Positions 10,405-25,874 are shown, counted from the first letter of the stretch. The stretch: 64,000 nucleotides of DNA from Cyclaneusma minus (GCA_037179335.1 JAKZHN010000003.1:310001-374000); one strand, 5' to 3'. Made by a program: numbers and translations. Notes: generated by a model from the sequence alone, not told the origin.

Positions 10405-13400
10405 TTGACCATGGCAAATAAGTAATTAATAATAATAATGGTGGCGTGAGCCGGTGCCTGCCTTAGGCACCAGTTTATGCCAAAAACTAATAATATTTTT
10501 ATTATTAGCGAAAAAAGCTTTTTCTTTTTCTTTTACGCTTAAATATACCACTATTATTATTATTAATATTAGCTAGCTTTATATAATACTATTAAATTAA
10601 TACTAATTAATATTTTTTTAACAAAAATAAAAATTAGCAAAAGTTTTGAAAAAAATAGCGCTGCCTATTTTTACCGGATTTTTAAATCCGTTATTAAAAG
10701 CTTTATTTATATTAAAAAATTAAATACCCATTTCTTTATATTATTTATATTAAGCAAAAGACTATTATAAAATTTAAAAGTATTTATAAAAAATATATAA
10801 GGCATTAATTTGCTTGCCTTTATTTATTAGCCATTGCGTTTATTATATATTTTATTGTTAATTACCTTTTAAATTATAAAAGCTTATATTTTACAATATT
10901 TATATTCGGTAATTAAAACCCACTCTATTTGCCAAGCAAAGGCTATAAGTATTTGAAATTTATTTCAAAATAAGCCTTTTTTCCTTTTTTTATATTTATA
11001 TTTTTCCTTAATTCCCTTTTTACCATTATTATTTATTTATTTTTTTCTTATCACCAATTTAATTAATTATTAAAATCCACTACCAATTTTTTTTGATTCT
11101 ATTTATTTTTACTATAATAGGGTTTTTTATTAAAAACGAAAATAAAAAAACTTTAGCTATTAGTATAAAAAATAGTGCTAATTCTTTTTCTACTTGCCTA
11201 TAGCATTTTCCAATTCCTTAAAATAAATATTTTCTATTAAATATCACTATTAATTTTAAATAGGCAAATAAGCATATTTTTTATAAATTTAATATAAATA
11301 ATATGGCCATTTATATTTAATAAATTATTTTTGCCTTTATATTTTATATTTTATAAAATTATAAGAGAATTAATTAAATAAATGGTTTTTTTTAAAAGAT
11401 TTTAAGAATAATTTTAATGCTTGGAGTTTTTAGCTATTTGCTAAAACGTTTGTGCATATTTAAACAATTATAAAAAATCACTTTTATAATTATAATATAT
11501 ATATTTTGATTATTAGCCCGCGTTTTACTATTTTTAACAATTTATATAATTTCCTTTGAAAGTAAAAGCCGTTAAATTTGCCAAAAGAAAAGCTTGCTAA
11601 GCTTTGCCAAATTTATTGATTTTTTAAAAAAGATTTTTTTGGCATTATAATTTTTATCGATTTTTTATTTTCAAGCCTATTAATAGCAAATTTATAATTT
11701 CTTTTTATTGCCCTAAATTCTATTTTTACTCAATGATTAAATTTGCCAATACCAATTAATTTGCCAATAATTATATTAAGAATTTTCTATTATTTGCCAA
11801 TAATGATTTTATTTTCGATAAAAGCTTTTAAACTGCTTTTAAACAATTTAAATAAAAAATATTTAAATTCGCTATTTCTGCTTTTTTAAAAATCTTTAAT
11901 AATACCGTTTTTAATTAGCCTCCTCCTTTTCAATTTTACTATTTTTAAGCAAATTTAAAAATCCGCCAAAATGTATAAAAATAATAAAATAAAATATAGC
12001 GGTAAAATATTTAATATTTATAAAAAGAAATTATATATATTTACGGATTTATATTATAAGCATAATATTTTTATTAAAAATATAATAAATGCGTATTTGT
12101 TTATATTAATTAGCAAGGTTAAAAAGTTTTATTTTAAATATTTATTTAATAAGGGCTTAATTATTTGGCAAATGGTTGAGTAAATAAAAGGATATTTTAA
12201 AACTGATATTTATTATTTTTAATATTTTAGTTTTTGGCAGAATTTAAAATACCCTCGTATTAGTAATAAGTTTGCAAATGCCAATAAATTTTATCTACCA
12301 AATTTAAGCTTTTTTAATAAAATTTACACAAGATTTATAAGGAAAAATAAAATTTTCGCAATTAATTGGTATTTGCAATTAAAGATATTTTTAAATACAA
12401 ATTAGCTTTAATAAAAAACTTTATCAATTATAATTCTTTTTGCAATAATTTCCGGAAAATTATTATAAATTGGCAGATTATCGCTAAATAAAAATTTAGC
12501 CAAAATTCTACCAATCGTTTTTTTTTTAGCTTTTAAAAATATAAGCAAAAGCTATATTATATATATAAAAAGCTTAATTGCTAACTTATTTATTATAAAA
12601 AACCCAATAAGCGCAAAGAATTTGAAAATTAAAAACAAATTTTTTAAAGCATTAATTAAGCCTTTATTATTAAAGCTTATTAGGTTTTATTTTAGCAAAT
12701 TTTAAATTTTAAATTATTAAATAAAAATCTTTTTTAAAAAAACTTATTTTAGCTAGCCTTTTTATTAATATATTTAATAAATAAATAATTCAAAATATTA
12801 AAATTGTAAATAAAAAGGAAATTAAAAACGCTTTTATATTATTTTCGGATTGATATATAATATCCATATTTTTTAATTCTATTAATGCTATTAAGGCTGC
12901 TTCTATTTTTGCTAATACTGCTATTTGCTATACTTTTATTAGCGATTAGCTATTTAATTTAAATATTTTTATAAATTTCAAAATTGCTAAGCTATTTATT
13001 TTGGCTAACCGTTATTTTGCCAATATTTTTAAAATAGTATATTAAATAGCAATATAATTAATATTTCTATAAAATATTATAAATAATTTAAAGCTTTTTA
13101 AAACATTATTCTTATTTTGAAGACAAATATTTTTAAAGCTAGTAAATATTATATTGTTTTTAATAAAGGTAATGCTAATATTTTAAATATAGCTTAAATT
13201 TTAATATTATCTAATATTATAAATTTTTATATTATTAATGCAAGTTTTTTCTTTCTTTTATATACATTAATAATATAAATCGTTTAAAAATTAGATCTAA
13301 TAAGTTTTTAAATAAATTGGTTCAAAATAATTTAAAAATTAAACTTATTTGCAAATAAGGATATTTATAGATTTTCTTTTAGCAATAGCCACCTTTTTTA

Positions 13401-16400
13401 TAAGCTTTTTTATTACCTTTTATTTTTGTTATTATTAAGCTCCATTGCATTTATAATATATAGGGGCATTTTGGTAAAAAGGAATTTTAAAAATATTATA
13501 AAGTGCGCTAGTATAAATTTCAATTGCGCAATCATAAAAAAATTATGAAATTCTATTATAATTGCTAAATATCCGGTGCTTTTTTAATTAAGTTTAAGCT
13601 AAAATTTCCCAATAATTTTAATTTTAGTTATAAAATTATAATAAATGTCGTTATTATTAATAGCTATAATATTCTTTATATCATTAATTTTGCAATTAGC
13701 TATTAAACTGCAAAGTTTCTGCCTTTTAAAATTATTAAAAATTTTGAAAAGCCTAAAAGATATATTAAATCAATATTTAAATTAATTCGCTAAATATTAT
13801 TATTTATAATTAAGGCAAAAAATTTATTAGTAAAAAGTTTAAAGCCAAAAAACGCATATATAACATTTGGTATTAAATTATTTTTATTAAATTATATTAA
13901 TTTATTGGCAAAATTAAATACTATTATATTCTTTTAAAAAGCATCTATTATATTTTTTAAGAAGATATACTAAAAGCCTCTCGCCAATTATAGCTTTAAA
14001 TAGTTTAAAAAGCACTTAATAATTCTACTTCATTAAATAATTTAATACCCACTCTTTTAATATTTAAAATTTATTTTTATTTAAATAAAAACCTTTTTTC
14101 TCCAAATATTATTAAGTATATTAAAATTATTTAATTGGCTATAAAAAGATTTAGCGCATTTAAGCTAAATAAATAATATAATATAATTTTAATACCCGCA
14201 ATATTTTAAATATTATTGCTATTAAATCCCTTTTTTTAGCTTTTTTATTAAAATTTATAAAAAACAAAAATTTGCAGAATAATAAAGCTGGTTAAAAAAA
14301 CCTATTTAAGCTTTTCGCTATTAAAAACCATAATATTATTATAAAACTTTTATACGGCCCTATAATTTTTCGCAGCACTATTATATAGCCCTATTTAATT
14401 AAAAATAAGGCGCCAGATAATTTTCTATTTAACGCTTTAAATAACTTTGTTTTATCCAAAAAATACGCCAATTTGTAACCCGCCAAAATTATTTTAAAAA
14501 TCGCCTTAGTATAATATATTGAATATACCGCTTTTTTCAATATAAAATATACTATCGTTTATAGCTTACAATATATTAATTTTTAGCACACCAAATAGCA
14601 TAATATAAAAACCAGCCAAGCGCCTATAAACTCGCCCAAAAAATAGCAAAAGCAAGGTCCATTTTTTTTAATTATTTTAAAATAAAGCTAAAAATATTTT
14701 TTTATTATTTTAAAAAAAATCCGATTGCTATAAAAATCTTTATATTAAAAAATATATATATATAAAGCTGGCAGTTAAACTCCGCAAAAACGGCATTATT
14801 ACCATTTTTGGCTTTTTATTTAAAGCTTTCGCTAAGGCTAAATTTAATAATTTTATAGCTACCAATATTTTTAAAATTATTAAATACAATTATACTATTT
14901 ATAATAGCTTACAAATTCTTAGCTATTAAATAATTTATACAAATCAAAATAAAGCCATTAAATCCCTATATAAAAGATTTCAAATAATAATTTAAAGCTA
15001 TAATAATAATAGCAAAAAAATAATTTTTATTTAAGCTTTAATAATTTAAAAAATTAGCTAGCATTTAATACTTGCCCTTATTCTTTTCCTTTATTTATCG
15101 AATATTTTTATATTATTAAAAAATATCACCTAAGCATATATTTCAGCTAAAAATAAACTTTATTATTAAATTTTTCTTTAAATCCTTAAAGCCTTGGTTT
15201 ATTTATTTTCCAAAAATAATTTAATATAAGCTATTAAACCATTATATAATATTGCAAAATCTAAACTTTATTAACTTAAAATTTATTTTAGCCACTATAT
15301 TAAGAAGCCTAATATAATTAGTTTTATATATAATAATTGCCTTTTAATTAATATTAAATTTAATACCAAACGCTTTGCTATTATTAATATATAAATTAAT
15401 AATACCTTTATTTTAGCTAATTAAAAATAGGCTAATTTAAAAACAAAAACTAATTAAAACTAAATTTAAAACCAAGCTTTATATAATATTAAATACTAAA
15501 TTGTTTTTAATTTTTAATAATGAAATACTTATATTTAAAAAAAAAACATCATAATATTAAAATAAAAAAAGCAGAATAAAAAATTAATACTAATTAACCT
15601 TTTAAACCCCAATAAAAAAAGTCTATATATTAGCCAAAAAGCCTTAATTGCATATATTACCAATATTTAGCAATTCGAAATCGCTTGTAAAATTAATATA
15701 GCTGCCTAAATTCAAAACCCCATTAATAATAATTTTAAAATCCTTAATAAAATTATTAAATAATATAGGAATAACCTAAGAAAAGGCTTAATTATATTAA
15801 TATTAAATTTATTAAACTTAAAGCTATTTAACTTTATTAATAGCTTATTTACCAATAATAAAAATCCCTTTTCCCAATTTAATTATATTTTTATATTAGC
15901 AAATAAAAATAAAAATTCTATTAATAATTTTAAATTATAAAGCAATTTTTTTATTAAAGCTTTATTAAAAGCAAGCGTATTACCCAAAACGCCCTAGCTA
16001 ATAAAATTCTAGCTATAATTTAAAATACTAATATAAAATATATTATTGGCCAAACTTTAAAAATAATTACTTTAAAGCTTAATTGACTATTAATAGAAAT
16101 TATAATGGCTATTAATTCCTATTTTCTTTATAATTATTTTATAAAATTTAAAACAATTGTAAAAAAAAAGACTTATAATTATTATTTTTGCCCTACGCCA
16201 AAGCTATAAATATATAAAGCTGCAAAAGATTAAATAAATTTATAATAAAAACAACCCTGCAAATTTTATAATAAAGATATGTTTTAATAAAGCATGAAGC
16301 AAATTTATTAACACCAATAAGCTTACCATTTATACAAAAAAGTAAGTGAAATAAAAACGAAATGCTTTTATAAAAAAAAGAAAAAAACTAATAATCCCTA

Positions 16401-16744
16401 AACTTTTATTATTTGTCATTTTATTATATTATATAGCGAATTTTAACACCGCTTTTATAAAACCATTTATTTCCTATATATATAAACTTAAATTAAAAAA
16501 ACAAACCTAAAGCTATTTATTTATAAAAATAAAAAATCCCCAATATTTAATTATAGCAAATAAATAGCTAATAATAAGAATAATAGCATAAGCCAATATT
16601 TGCCTTAAATACCGGCTTATGCTAAAACCTAGCAATATCTTTATTGTTTGCGGAAAAAGCTTTTTCTTTTTTTTTCACGCTTAAATATACCATCGCTATT
16701 ACCCCCAATATTAGCTAGCTTTACGTAATCCCGTTAAACCAATA
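10405..16744. mobile_element. RIP-degraded LTR element, 6.3 kb
   Basis: Direct repeats of about 198 bp lie at 10405-10602 and 16547-16744. Shared words include AAAAAAGCTTTTTCTTTTTC, ACGCTTAAATATACCA and AGCTAGCTTTA. The equal repeat lengths and the 6.3-kb total fit an LTR retrotransposon. C/T and G/A differences dominate (for example GGCGTGAGCC against AGCATAAGCC). The interior is too decayed to assign gag or pol; the longest stop-free piece is a 70-codon ORF at 11971. I could not find an exact target duplication, so the borders may be off by a few bases. Confidence 0.6.
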
Positions 16745-17689
16745 AATACTAAAAGATAAAAGATAAAGCATTATAAATTTGGCTAAAACTCTTAGATTAA
16801 AAAGTATAAATATTATAATTATAATGTTTTTTTAAAAAATTATTGTAAAATAAAATAAAATTATTAAGAAATTTGAAAATTTATTTATTAAATAGCTATT
16901 TATTAATATAGCTATTTCTTTTTAAATATTTAAATTTGGAAAAGGCCAAAGCGTTTTAACTTTTTTTAATATGCATATTTTAATTATTAATTTCAAAATC
17001 AAAAGAAATATAATCGCCAATTTAACGGCTATAAATATTTAAAAAATCGTTTATATTAAAAACTTAATTTTTATTGGCATTTTTGCTTTTGCTTTGCAAA
17101 AACAAAAGCTATATTAATAAATCAATTAATATGCTAACCAAGAAAAGCGTTTTTAATTTGCTAAATAGTAAAATTTTAAAATAAAAAATTATTGGCAAAA
17201 AATATAAAAAAGCGTTTATTATTTTTCAAAAAAATTAATTAATAGAAATAAAAATTAGGATTGGCAAATTATAGAATTGTAATTAAGGCTTGCAAAGGGC
17301 TAAAAGCTTTTTAGGAAAATTATTGGGCAAGGTAAAATAAAAAATAATAAAGGATTTTTTGAAATTTTAAATTAATTGCAAAGCATTATATCAATTTGAA
17401 AATAAAGAAAATATATTGGCAATAGAGTTATTTTATTATTGGCATTTAAAGTTTTAAAATTTACGCTGTTTTTATTAATTATAAGTATTTTTGATAAAAG
17501 GATAAAATAGTAAAAATATAAAAAAGTGTTTTTAAATAGCAATTTAATTTAAAAACAATAGGCGTTTTAAAAGAAAAAACAAAGAAATTATAAAATTAAA
17601 AATTAGATTATAGCGGTATTATAAATATAGAAAATTAATAAAAGGGGAAAAATCCTAGCCGGCAGTTTCTTTAAAAAAAAGATTATACA

Positions 17690-17693
<4 letters not shown>
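16745..17693. other. RIP-degraded AT-rich DNA
   Basis: AT-rich filler outside the 6.3-kb LTR element. No feature can be supported. Confidence 0.5.

Positions 17694-17724
<31 letters not shown>
17694..17724 (+). repeat. Poly-T tract, 31 bases
   Basis: An uninterrupted run of 31 T follows GATTATACAAGAG. It could be the A-tail of a minus-strand retroposed element or a simple homopolymer expansion. Run length is also prone to sequencing error. Confidence 0.7.
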
Positions 17725-17730
<6 letters not shown>

Positions 17731-17852
17731 AAGGCATTATTCCAGCTAGCAAGCTTAGCGAAAAGCTTATATAGAAGGAGATGTCTATTTAGTAGCTAAA
17801 TACCTAGCTAATTTATATTTTTTTCCAATAAAAGAATACTAATTAATATTGG

Positions 17853-19025
17853 TATAACGGCCCCGGACCAAAGCGCTCTCCACGGCTAGCCAGCCGAGAG
17901 AGCCCTAATGGTCCGTACGCTATATAATCACCAAATTTAGTTTTTACGATAGTTGGAAAGCTTTTCTTTTATAGCAATAAATACCTATTAATGATGGTTT
18001 CTATTCTAGCCTTGGCTAAAATTCCAAATCCAATTTATAATAACTTTATTGCTATTATTAATTTTTTATTTTTTTATTTTTTATTCCTTAATTTTATAAA
18101 TAAGCTTAAATTATTAGCTTTGCAGCGAAAGCCGAATAATTATTTTTTTAATTTTTTGCAATAATTATAATAGCAATTTTTAAAGCCAAAGGCCAAAATA
18201 AATTAAAAGCCGTATATTAATAGCGTTTAAAATTAAATACCAATTTTTAAAAGCGCAAAATATTTAATATATTAAAAATATCTAATATTTTTAATAAAAA
18301 AAACTTTTAAACGCAATCTAAAATAAATTATAATAAATTTCGCATTTTTCGCTTTATTATTTATAAAATTAAAAAGGATTTTATTTTTTTATAATTTAAT
18401 TCCAGCACTTTATTAATATTAAAAAACTTTTCAAAGCTGCCATTAATTATACCGCCGTTAAAAATAATAGCAATAGCAATAAAAATCCTTTAGGCAATAA
18501 TTTTAGTAATAATAATAGCCTTTTTAGCCTTTTTAGCCTTTTTGGCCTTTTAAATAACAATTGGCGCTAGCTTTATTTTTTTCTTAAGTTTTACTATTTT
18601 AAAAAGCTGTTTAATCCTAATAAGCTTGATAATAAATTTAAATTTAAATTTAAAATTTAATAAATTATTATAAAAAACAAATTAATTATGAATATCAATA
18701 ATTTTTTTATCGCTGTTTTTGCTATAGCCTATATTATATTTTAAATTAAAAAAAAGCCAATTGTATTTTTCAGCCTTATTATAATGCCTTTAAAAAAATC
18801 CTTTATAATTAAACTTTTTGTCTTTTATTTTACTATCACGAGCTAGGTCCGGGATTTCAGCCAAGGCTAGGATATAGATTATTATTAATAAATATTTATT
18901 ATTATAAAAAAAAAAGCTCTTTTGCTATTATAAAAATTTAATTTAATAATTATATAGCGCATAAACTATTAAAGCTTTTTTAATTGGCTAGCCAATAAAA
19001 GCGCTTTTGGTCCGGGGCCGTTATA
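17853..19025. mobile_element. DNA transposon remnant with long inverted repeats
   Basis: The left end TATAACGGCCCCGGACCAAA (17853) is mirrored by CTTTTGGTCCGGGGCCGTTATA at 19004-19025. The inverted arms are about 170-190 bp each (17853 to about 18030, and about 18836 to 19025). Both contain the word read as GCCTTGGCTAAA or its complement, and GGCTAGCCA. The right arm is partly RIPped. The roughly 800-bp centre is AT-rich and non-coding. Single arms of the same family recur at 23896-24081 and 28804-28990. Confidence 0.65.
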
Positions 19026-19175
19026 ATATCCCTTTTCCGTATAAAATTCGCTTTAAATTTCAAAAGCAATTAATTTAAATTTAAGCTAAATTTTAAATAT
19101 ATATATAAATAAAAACAAAAGTAAAAAAATCCAATTAAAATTCTTTTTAACGCTGTTTTTAAGAATTGGCTTTTT

Positions 19176-19320
19176 TTGCGCTATAATAATTGGCATAATT
19201 TGCGCTATAGCAATCGGTATAATTTGCGCTATAGCGAATAGCATATTTATTATATTATATTAAAGCGTAAAAATTATGCTATTTTAAAGCGTAAAAATCG
19301 CGCTATTTTAAAGCGTTTAT
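19176..19320 (+). repeat. Two adjoining short tandem arrays
   Basis: Three copies of a ~24-bp unit (TTTGCGCTATAGCAATCGGT and variants) start near 19176, 19199 and 19223. They are followed from about 19263 by roughly three copies of a ~27-bp unit containing AAAGCGTAAAAAT. Inverted, related sequence (AGCGCAAAATATACCAATAG) occurs near 28610-28630, which indicates a second, opposite copy of the larger repeat around it. Confidence 0.55.
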
Positions 19321-22300
19321 TTAGCTATTTATTTTTAATAGATTTTTAGCTTTATTATTTAATTTAGCTGCCTTATTTTAAATTTCCTATTTTCCAACCT
19401 TTTAAAAAAAAGAAAATAGAAATTATAGAATTCCTTAAGCTTTATAAAGGCATATTTGAAATTTAAATATAAATAATATTTAAAATTAAAATCATGAATC
19501 AATTTCCAATTAACTTTATATTGCAAAATCCGATAATGCATATGAAAATTTAAAAAATTGTAAATTTCCTATATTATAGCTTTGTTTATTATTGCCGGCG
19601 ATTTTAAATCCCATTTTTAATTAAATAATAAATTTTTATTTTCTAAATAAAGTTTATTTAAATATATAATAAAACGAATTATAGCTAAAAAAGATTAATT
19701 TAAAAGCATTTCCTTTTTTTAATAATTTTATAAAACTTTGCTATTTTATCGCTTAGCTTATAATTGGATTTTATCAATTTCCAATTTTTAATATTTAAAT
19801 AAATATAATTTCTTTTTTTAAAATTAATTAATTATTAGCGCTTATTAATTTAAGTCTTTTATAATTACTGCGCTAATTGCATAATATTCCTAGCTATTTT
19901 TAGCAATAATAAATTTATCGTTATTTAATTATAGTATTTTTTTAATTAAAAACTTAATTTAAATTTGCAAATTTAAAAATATCCTAATTAAAAATCATTT
20001 AAAGCTTATAGTTTATTTTTATTTTAATTAAAAATATATTTATTAATTTATAAAACAAAGCGGCGGCAATAATATTAATAAATAAAAAATGTTTTGCTTA
20101 ATTATTTTAAAATTAATTAATTAAAAAGTTTAAGCAGAAACCCAAAATAGCATTGGCGATTTTAATTTAGCCATTAATTTATAATTAATAACCTGAAAAC
20201 AAAAATAGCTATACCGAAAACTTTTATAAACTTTTGCGAAAAAGCAGAAATAAATTGGAGTTTTTAATTTAAAATAATGAGTTTTAAAATTTTAAAATTT
20301 TTATAAACTATAAAATAAGTTTTTTTTTGCGGCTTTTCAAATATTAATTATTTAACAATTGTTTTTTTTTGCTTAATTTGCAAATTATAATTATAATTAT
20401 ATTATAGCTATTTTTGCTTTTAAGCATATAATAAAAATCCATTATTATATATTATTAAAAGCATTAAAAAATTAAAAACAATTAAAAATAATTTAAAATT
20501 CTATTTTTAAAAGCTTTTGCTTTTATATACGTCCGGCAATTTGTAATATATTAATTTATATTTTATATTTAATTTGGCTATTAATAACGCTTTTTAAATA
20601 ATTTGAATAATATTATAAATTTTAGCAATTATTTTAATTTAAAAAATCCCTATAACGGATATAATTAATTAATTAATTTTAAATATAAAACCATTTTGCA
20701 TATTTTACTGCACTAGCTTAATAGATTTAAAGCTTTTAATTCTGAAATTTGCTTTTTTATAATATTTTTTAAAAAAAATATTATTTGTTTTTTCATTGGC
20801 AATTAATAATTTATTAATTAGCTTTTTTTAGGCTGCTAAAATAAATACCAGCAATATTATATCTTTAAATTAACAACTTTTAAAAACTTTTAAATTAAAA
20901 TATTTTATTGGCAAAAAACTACTACGCCAATATACCAATTTTAAGGCTTTTTATATTAGCTATATTTTTCTTTTTTTATATAAAAAAATGATTTTATTAA
21001 TTATAGCAAATTTATCTTTAATATAAAAATAATATTTTAAAAAGATTTTTCATTATTTAATTTGCTTGGTATTTAAAGTTTTAATAATTATGAATTATTT
21101 TAATAATTTATATTTGCTAATAATTTAAGTCTTTTAAAAGAAATTTAATAAATAAATATACTAATAAATAAATATCTAAACAATAATTAGTATTTTTTAT
21201 TATAACTATTATAATTTAATTAATATTTATTTATAATTTTTAAAAAAAATATATTATTGGATACTAGCTATCAAAATATTTTTAAAAATAGACTTCGGCT
21301 ATTATTTTATTTAAAGCATTTATTTTAAATTGGTTTTTATAATTAAAATTAAAAATAGCTAAAATATTGATTAATAATAAAGCCGCTTTAAAAATTAAAA
21401 AAGAATTTTAGCAAATATCAATTTATTTTTAAATATAGCCCTTTTTAATAAATTAAATTAAAAACTTGGCCAATTTATTATAAATTTTAATAAAAATCCA
21501 ATAAAAATTGCAAAATTTAAAAAAAAACAATTTATAATATATAATTGCTTTATTAATATAAAATATAGCGAAAAATAGCTTAATTGGAATTTTAGGTGTT
21601 TTATTTTAATTTTTATATTATAAAAACTATATAATAACAAAATATTAAAAGCTTTTTTAAAACATTTATAAGATTAAAAATCAAAATAATATAATAGCCG
21701 CCATTTTAATAGCTTTTTATTAAAAAGCTTTTTGAATTTTTTAAAAGTAATAAGTTTTTTAATAATATATAAAAAATAAATTTATATTCTTTTAGCTTTT
21801 TTTCAATTTTTTTAAATTATGCTTTATATTTTTAACGCTAATTTAATAAATTTTAATATTGAAAAAAAAATTGCTTTTTTTAAAAAAATAAATTTTAATT
21901 TAATAAATATAAAGCTATTATTAGCCAATTTTTATTTTATAAATTTGAAAATTTTGCGTATTATAGTATATTATATAAATATCGCTTTAAATTTTTTTTT
22001 TTTTAAATATTTTAAAAAGAAACTTTGCTTTAATTTTTTTATTCGCTATCAAATTTAATTTGCCTTTTTAAATTTTTATTTTTTAAATTAATAATAAAAA
22101 CAGAAACTTTCAAGAAAAGATTATTATTAATAATAAAATTTAGAAAAATATAAATAGTAATAATTCTTTTGCAATTATTATTAAATTTATAAAATAATAT
22201 TAATTTATTTAATTGCTAAATAAGCATTTTAAAGCTAAATGTTTTGTTAATTATATTGATATTTATAAAATATAACAATTAAGCTTTATTATTAATAAAA

Positions 22301-23895
22301 GCATTATATCAATTTAAACAAGTTTTAATTTTTAATATATATAATATTAAAAACTATTTATTATTAATATAATTAGCCAAATCTGTTAAAATTATATTAA
22401 TTAAATTGGCAAATTTATTTAAGAAAACAAATCCTAAAAACTGTTTTTTTTTAAATTTTAAAATTAAATAATAATTAAAATTGGAATTAATTTAATTAAT
22501 ATAGCTTTTTTTAATACGCTTATTAAATTTAAAAAAATTAAAAGCCTAATATTTAATACTATTATATTTATAACATTAATCATAAATAGGCTTTTTTATT
22601 ATTATTATTATTAAATTATTAAAAAAGTTTATAATTGCTTTAATAATTTTTATAATTAAATTTAAAAACTTAATTTTATTGGCTTTTTTAGCCTTTAATA
22701 AAATAATGAAACCTATTTATATTATATCAATTTCTTTTTTATTTTTGCTATTGCGACTATTAAAATTAAATTTATAATTCTTTTTAAAAATAAGCTTTAA
22801 TATAAATAGCCAATATATAAATAGTATTATAATATAAAATTCAGGCTTTTTTTAAAATTTTGCAAATATAAAAAATACTTGCAATTGTATATATTAAAAT
22901 AAAAAGAAATTGGGCTAAAGTGTTTTTATAAATATTAATATTAAATACATTATTTAACTAAGCATTATATATATATATATTTAATATATATAATAATTTA
23001 AGTAAAAGCGCCGAATATTATTCTATTTAATAAAAAGATTAAAATAAGCGCAAAACAAATTATACATAAATTTCTTAATTATAAAAGTCTTTTTTTAAAA
23101 AATATTATAATAAAATTGGAAAATATAATTGGCTTTTTTTTGAATTTAAAATATAATATAAATTATAGCAGCGGCAATAATAGAAAAACAATTAGCGTTA
23201 GTAATTAGCTTGTTTTTTATAGCAATATATTAAACTTTAAATTTGAATTTAAAGCCATTATTAAATTTATTAGGATTAAAAAGCTTTTTAAAGCGGTAAA
23301 GCTTAATAAAAATACAAAGCCAATATAAATTATTATTTTAAAGACCAAAAGAATTATTATTATTGCTAAAATTATTGCCTAAATTGTTTTTATTGCTATT
23401 GCTATTATTTATAGCAATAATATAATTGGCGATGGCTTTGCAAATCTTATTGGCATTTGCAAAATATTGGAATTAAATTGCAAAAAAGCCAAAGACTTTT
23501 TTAATTTTATAAATAACAATATAAAAAACGCGAAATTTATTATAATTTATTTCCAATTGCGTTTAAAAATTGCTTTTATTAAAAATATTAGGCATTTTTA
23601 ATATATTAAATATTTTGGATTTTTGGAAATTAATATATTTAATTTTAAAAATTATTAATATAAAGCTTTTAATTTGTTTTGAATTTTGGTTTTAAAAATA
23701 GTATTTTGCCAAAAGCAATTATTAAAAATTTATAAATTACTATTATAATTATTGCAAAAAATTAAAAAAATAATTACTAAATTTTTATTATAAAGCTAAT
23801 AATTGAAATTATTTAAAAAATAATAAAATAAAAAATAATAAAATAAAAAATAATAAATAATAAATAAATTAATAATCATAATAAAATTATTATTA
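19321..23895. other. RIP-degraded AT-rich DNA
   Basis: About 4.6 kb of AT-rich sequence, probably remnants of one or more retrotransposons. No frame stays open and no conserved protein motif can be read with confidence. A short AATAAAATAAAAA-type repeat sits at about 23816-23865. Confidence 0.5.
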
Positions 23896-24081
23896 GCTGA
23901 ATTTGGGATTTTAGCCAGAATTAAAATATAAATTATTATTAATAGGTATTTATTACTATAAAAAAAGAAAAGCTTTTTTGCTATTATAAGAATTAAATTT
24001 GATAATTGTATAGCGCACGAACCATTAGGGCTCTCTCGGCTGGCTAGCCGACGAAAGCGCTTTTGGTCCGGGACCGTTATA
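23896..24081 (-). repeat. Isolated inverted-repeat arm of the 17853 transposon family
   Basis: This matches the right arm at 18836-19025 in the same orientation, ending GCGCTTTTGGTCCGGGACCG then TTATA at 24081. GGCTGGCTAGCCGACG inside it is better preserved than in the complete element. No partner left arm is evident immediately upstream, so it is either a solo arm or the end of a larger decayed copy. Confidence 0.55.
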
Positions 24082-25874
24082 TTTACGTTTATTTCAATCT
24101 TTTTATTAAATATAATAATATCCGCTATTATTATTCGGTCCGTTATATATATTAAAATAAAAAATTTAAAATCTTTTTTGCAAATTTCCATTATAAAGCT
24201 TAATTAAATAATATATTTAATATTAATATTAATAAAGATTTTTTAACTCGATTTCTTTTAAATATATATAATTGCAAATATTTTTTATATTTGCAAAATT
24301 TTAAAAAAGGCTAAATTTTATATTATAATACCGCTTATATATTAGCTATTTATATTAAAGCTTATTTAAAAAAAATGCAAATTTAATTTTACTAGCCGTA
24401 ATAATAAAAATAAAACAAATGATTAATATAATATAAATGATTTTAATTATTTTATAAAAGCCTAAAAAGACCAGTAAAATTAAAATTCTAAATTTAATTG
24501 CGAAAAGTATTACAAACGGCCTTATAAAAGAAATTATTAAAGCAGTTATAAAATATTCTAATAATTTAATAATAAAAAAAGAAAAGCCTGCTTATAATTA
24601 ATATTATAAATATAATAATATTAAGTATTAGGCTTTTAATTATTTTAAATTTAATAAGCCTATAACAAAAAAGCTATATTAATTAAATTAATCCCGATTT
24701 TAATTATTATTTAGCTTTTAAATTTTTCAAAGAAAAACGGCGCCTAATCGTTTTTTAAATAAGCTTATTAATTTAATTAATATAATATTAATAAACTTAG
24801 CTAATTATATTAATAATAAAGGATCTTTAATATTATATATATTAAAAATTCAAAAATCTTTAAATTAATATAATATTTTTATTAATAATAAAGCTTAATT
24901 ATTGTATTTTATAAATACCAATATAATTAAAGCTATTTTTAGCTTTAAAATATTTGTTTAGCAGCTAAATAAATTAATACTATTTTATAAATTTAATACA
25001 AAGTACGAAAAATCTATTATTATTTATATTTTTTAAAATTTTATTATTAATAATAAACTTTTTTTAAAAATCCTTTTTATTATTACTAATTTTTAAATTT
25101 AAATAATACCAATAATATTAAATATTGCTAGAATTTTATAATTGAAAAATTTATTAGCCTTATAAATTTAATAGCAAAAATAAGCGCTTGAGCGCAAAAA
25201 AAAATAAAAACTTAAAAAGATAAATTAAATCCGGTAGCAAATAAGAAAATTAAAGCAAAGGTTTTTCTGAAAATATTTAAAAAAAAAATTAAAGCAATGC
25301 TTATATAATATATTATCATATATAAAGCTTTTAAATTTATGAAATAAAAACTGGTTAATAATAATTTTATCATTATTAAATCAAAAGTTATTTTTTTATA
25401 AAAAACAATTAAATCTTTTCCAAATATAAAACTTTATTAAATTAGCGCTAAAAGTATAAAGCGCAATTTTTTTAAAAAGTTTTAAAAAAAAGGTAAAAAT
25501 TATAAATATATTTTTTATATCTTATTAAAAAGGTTATTGCTTTTTAAAAGCTATTAAATTAATAGCTATTATATTATCTAAACTTTTACTGCTATAAATA
25601 TTTTAAAAAAGCTTTTAATATTTTATTATCATATAATTTTTATAATGCAAAAATTAAAATAAAAAGCCTATAATTTTAATTAAATTATTTTTTGCTATAT
25701 TCTATACCAATAAAATAATTGCGTATTATAAAACAATATTTAAAAAACGTTTAGCTAAAGGATTTATTAATTTGTTTTATAGCTTTTATTTTATTTATTA
25801 AAAAGCTGAAAAGCAATTTCCGCTTTTATATAAATTAGCGCAAGCTTAATAAAATTATTTATAAAAACTAATAT
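24082..25874. other. RIP-degraded AT-rich DNA, probable 5' part of a gypsy polyprotein
   Basis: AT-rich sequence without open frames. By position, just upstream of the decayed reverse transcriptase on the same strand, it may contain the gag and protease part of that element, but I cannot read those domains directly. Confidence 0.35.
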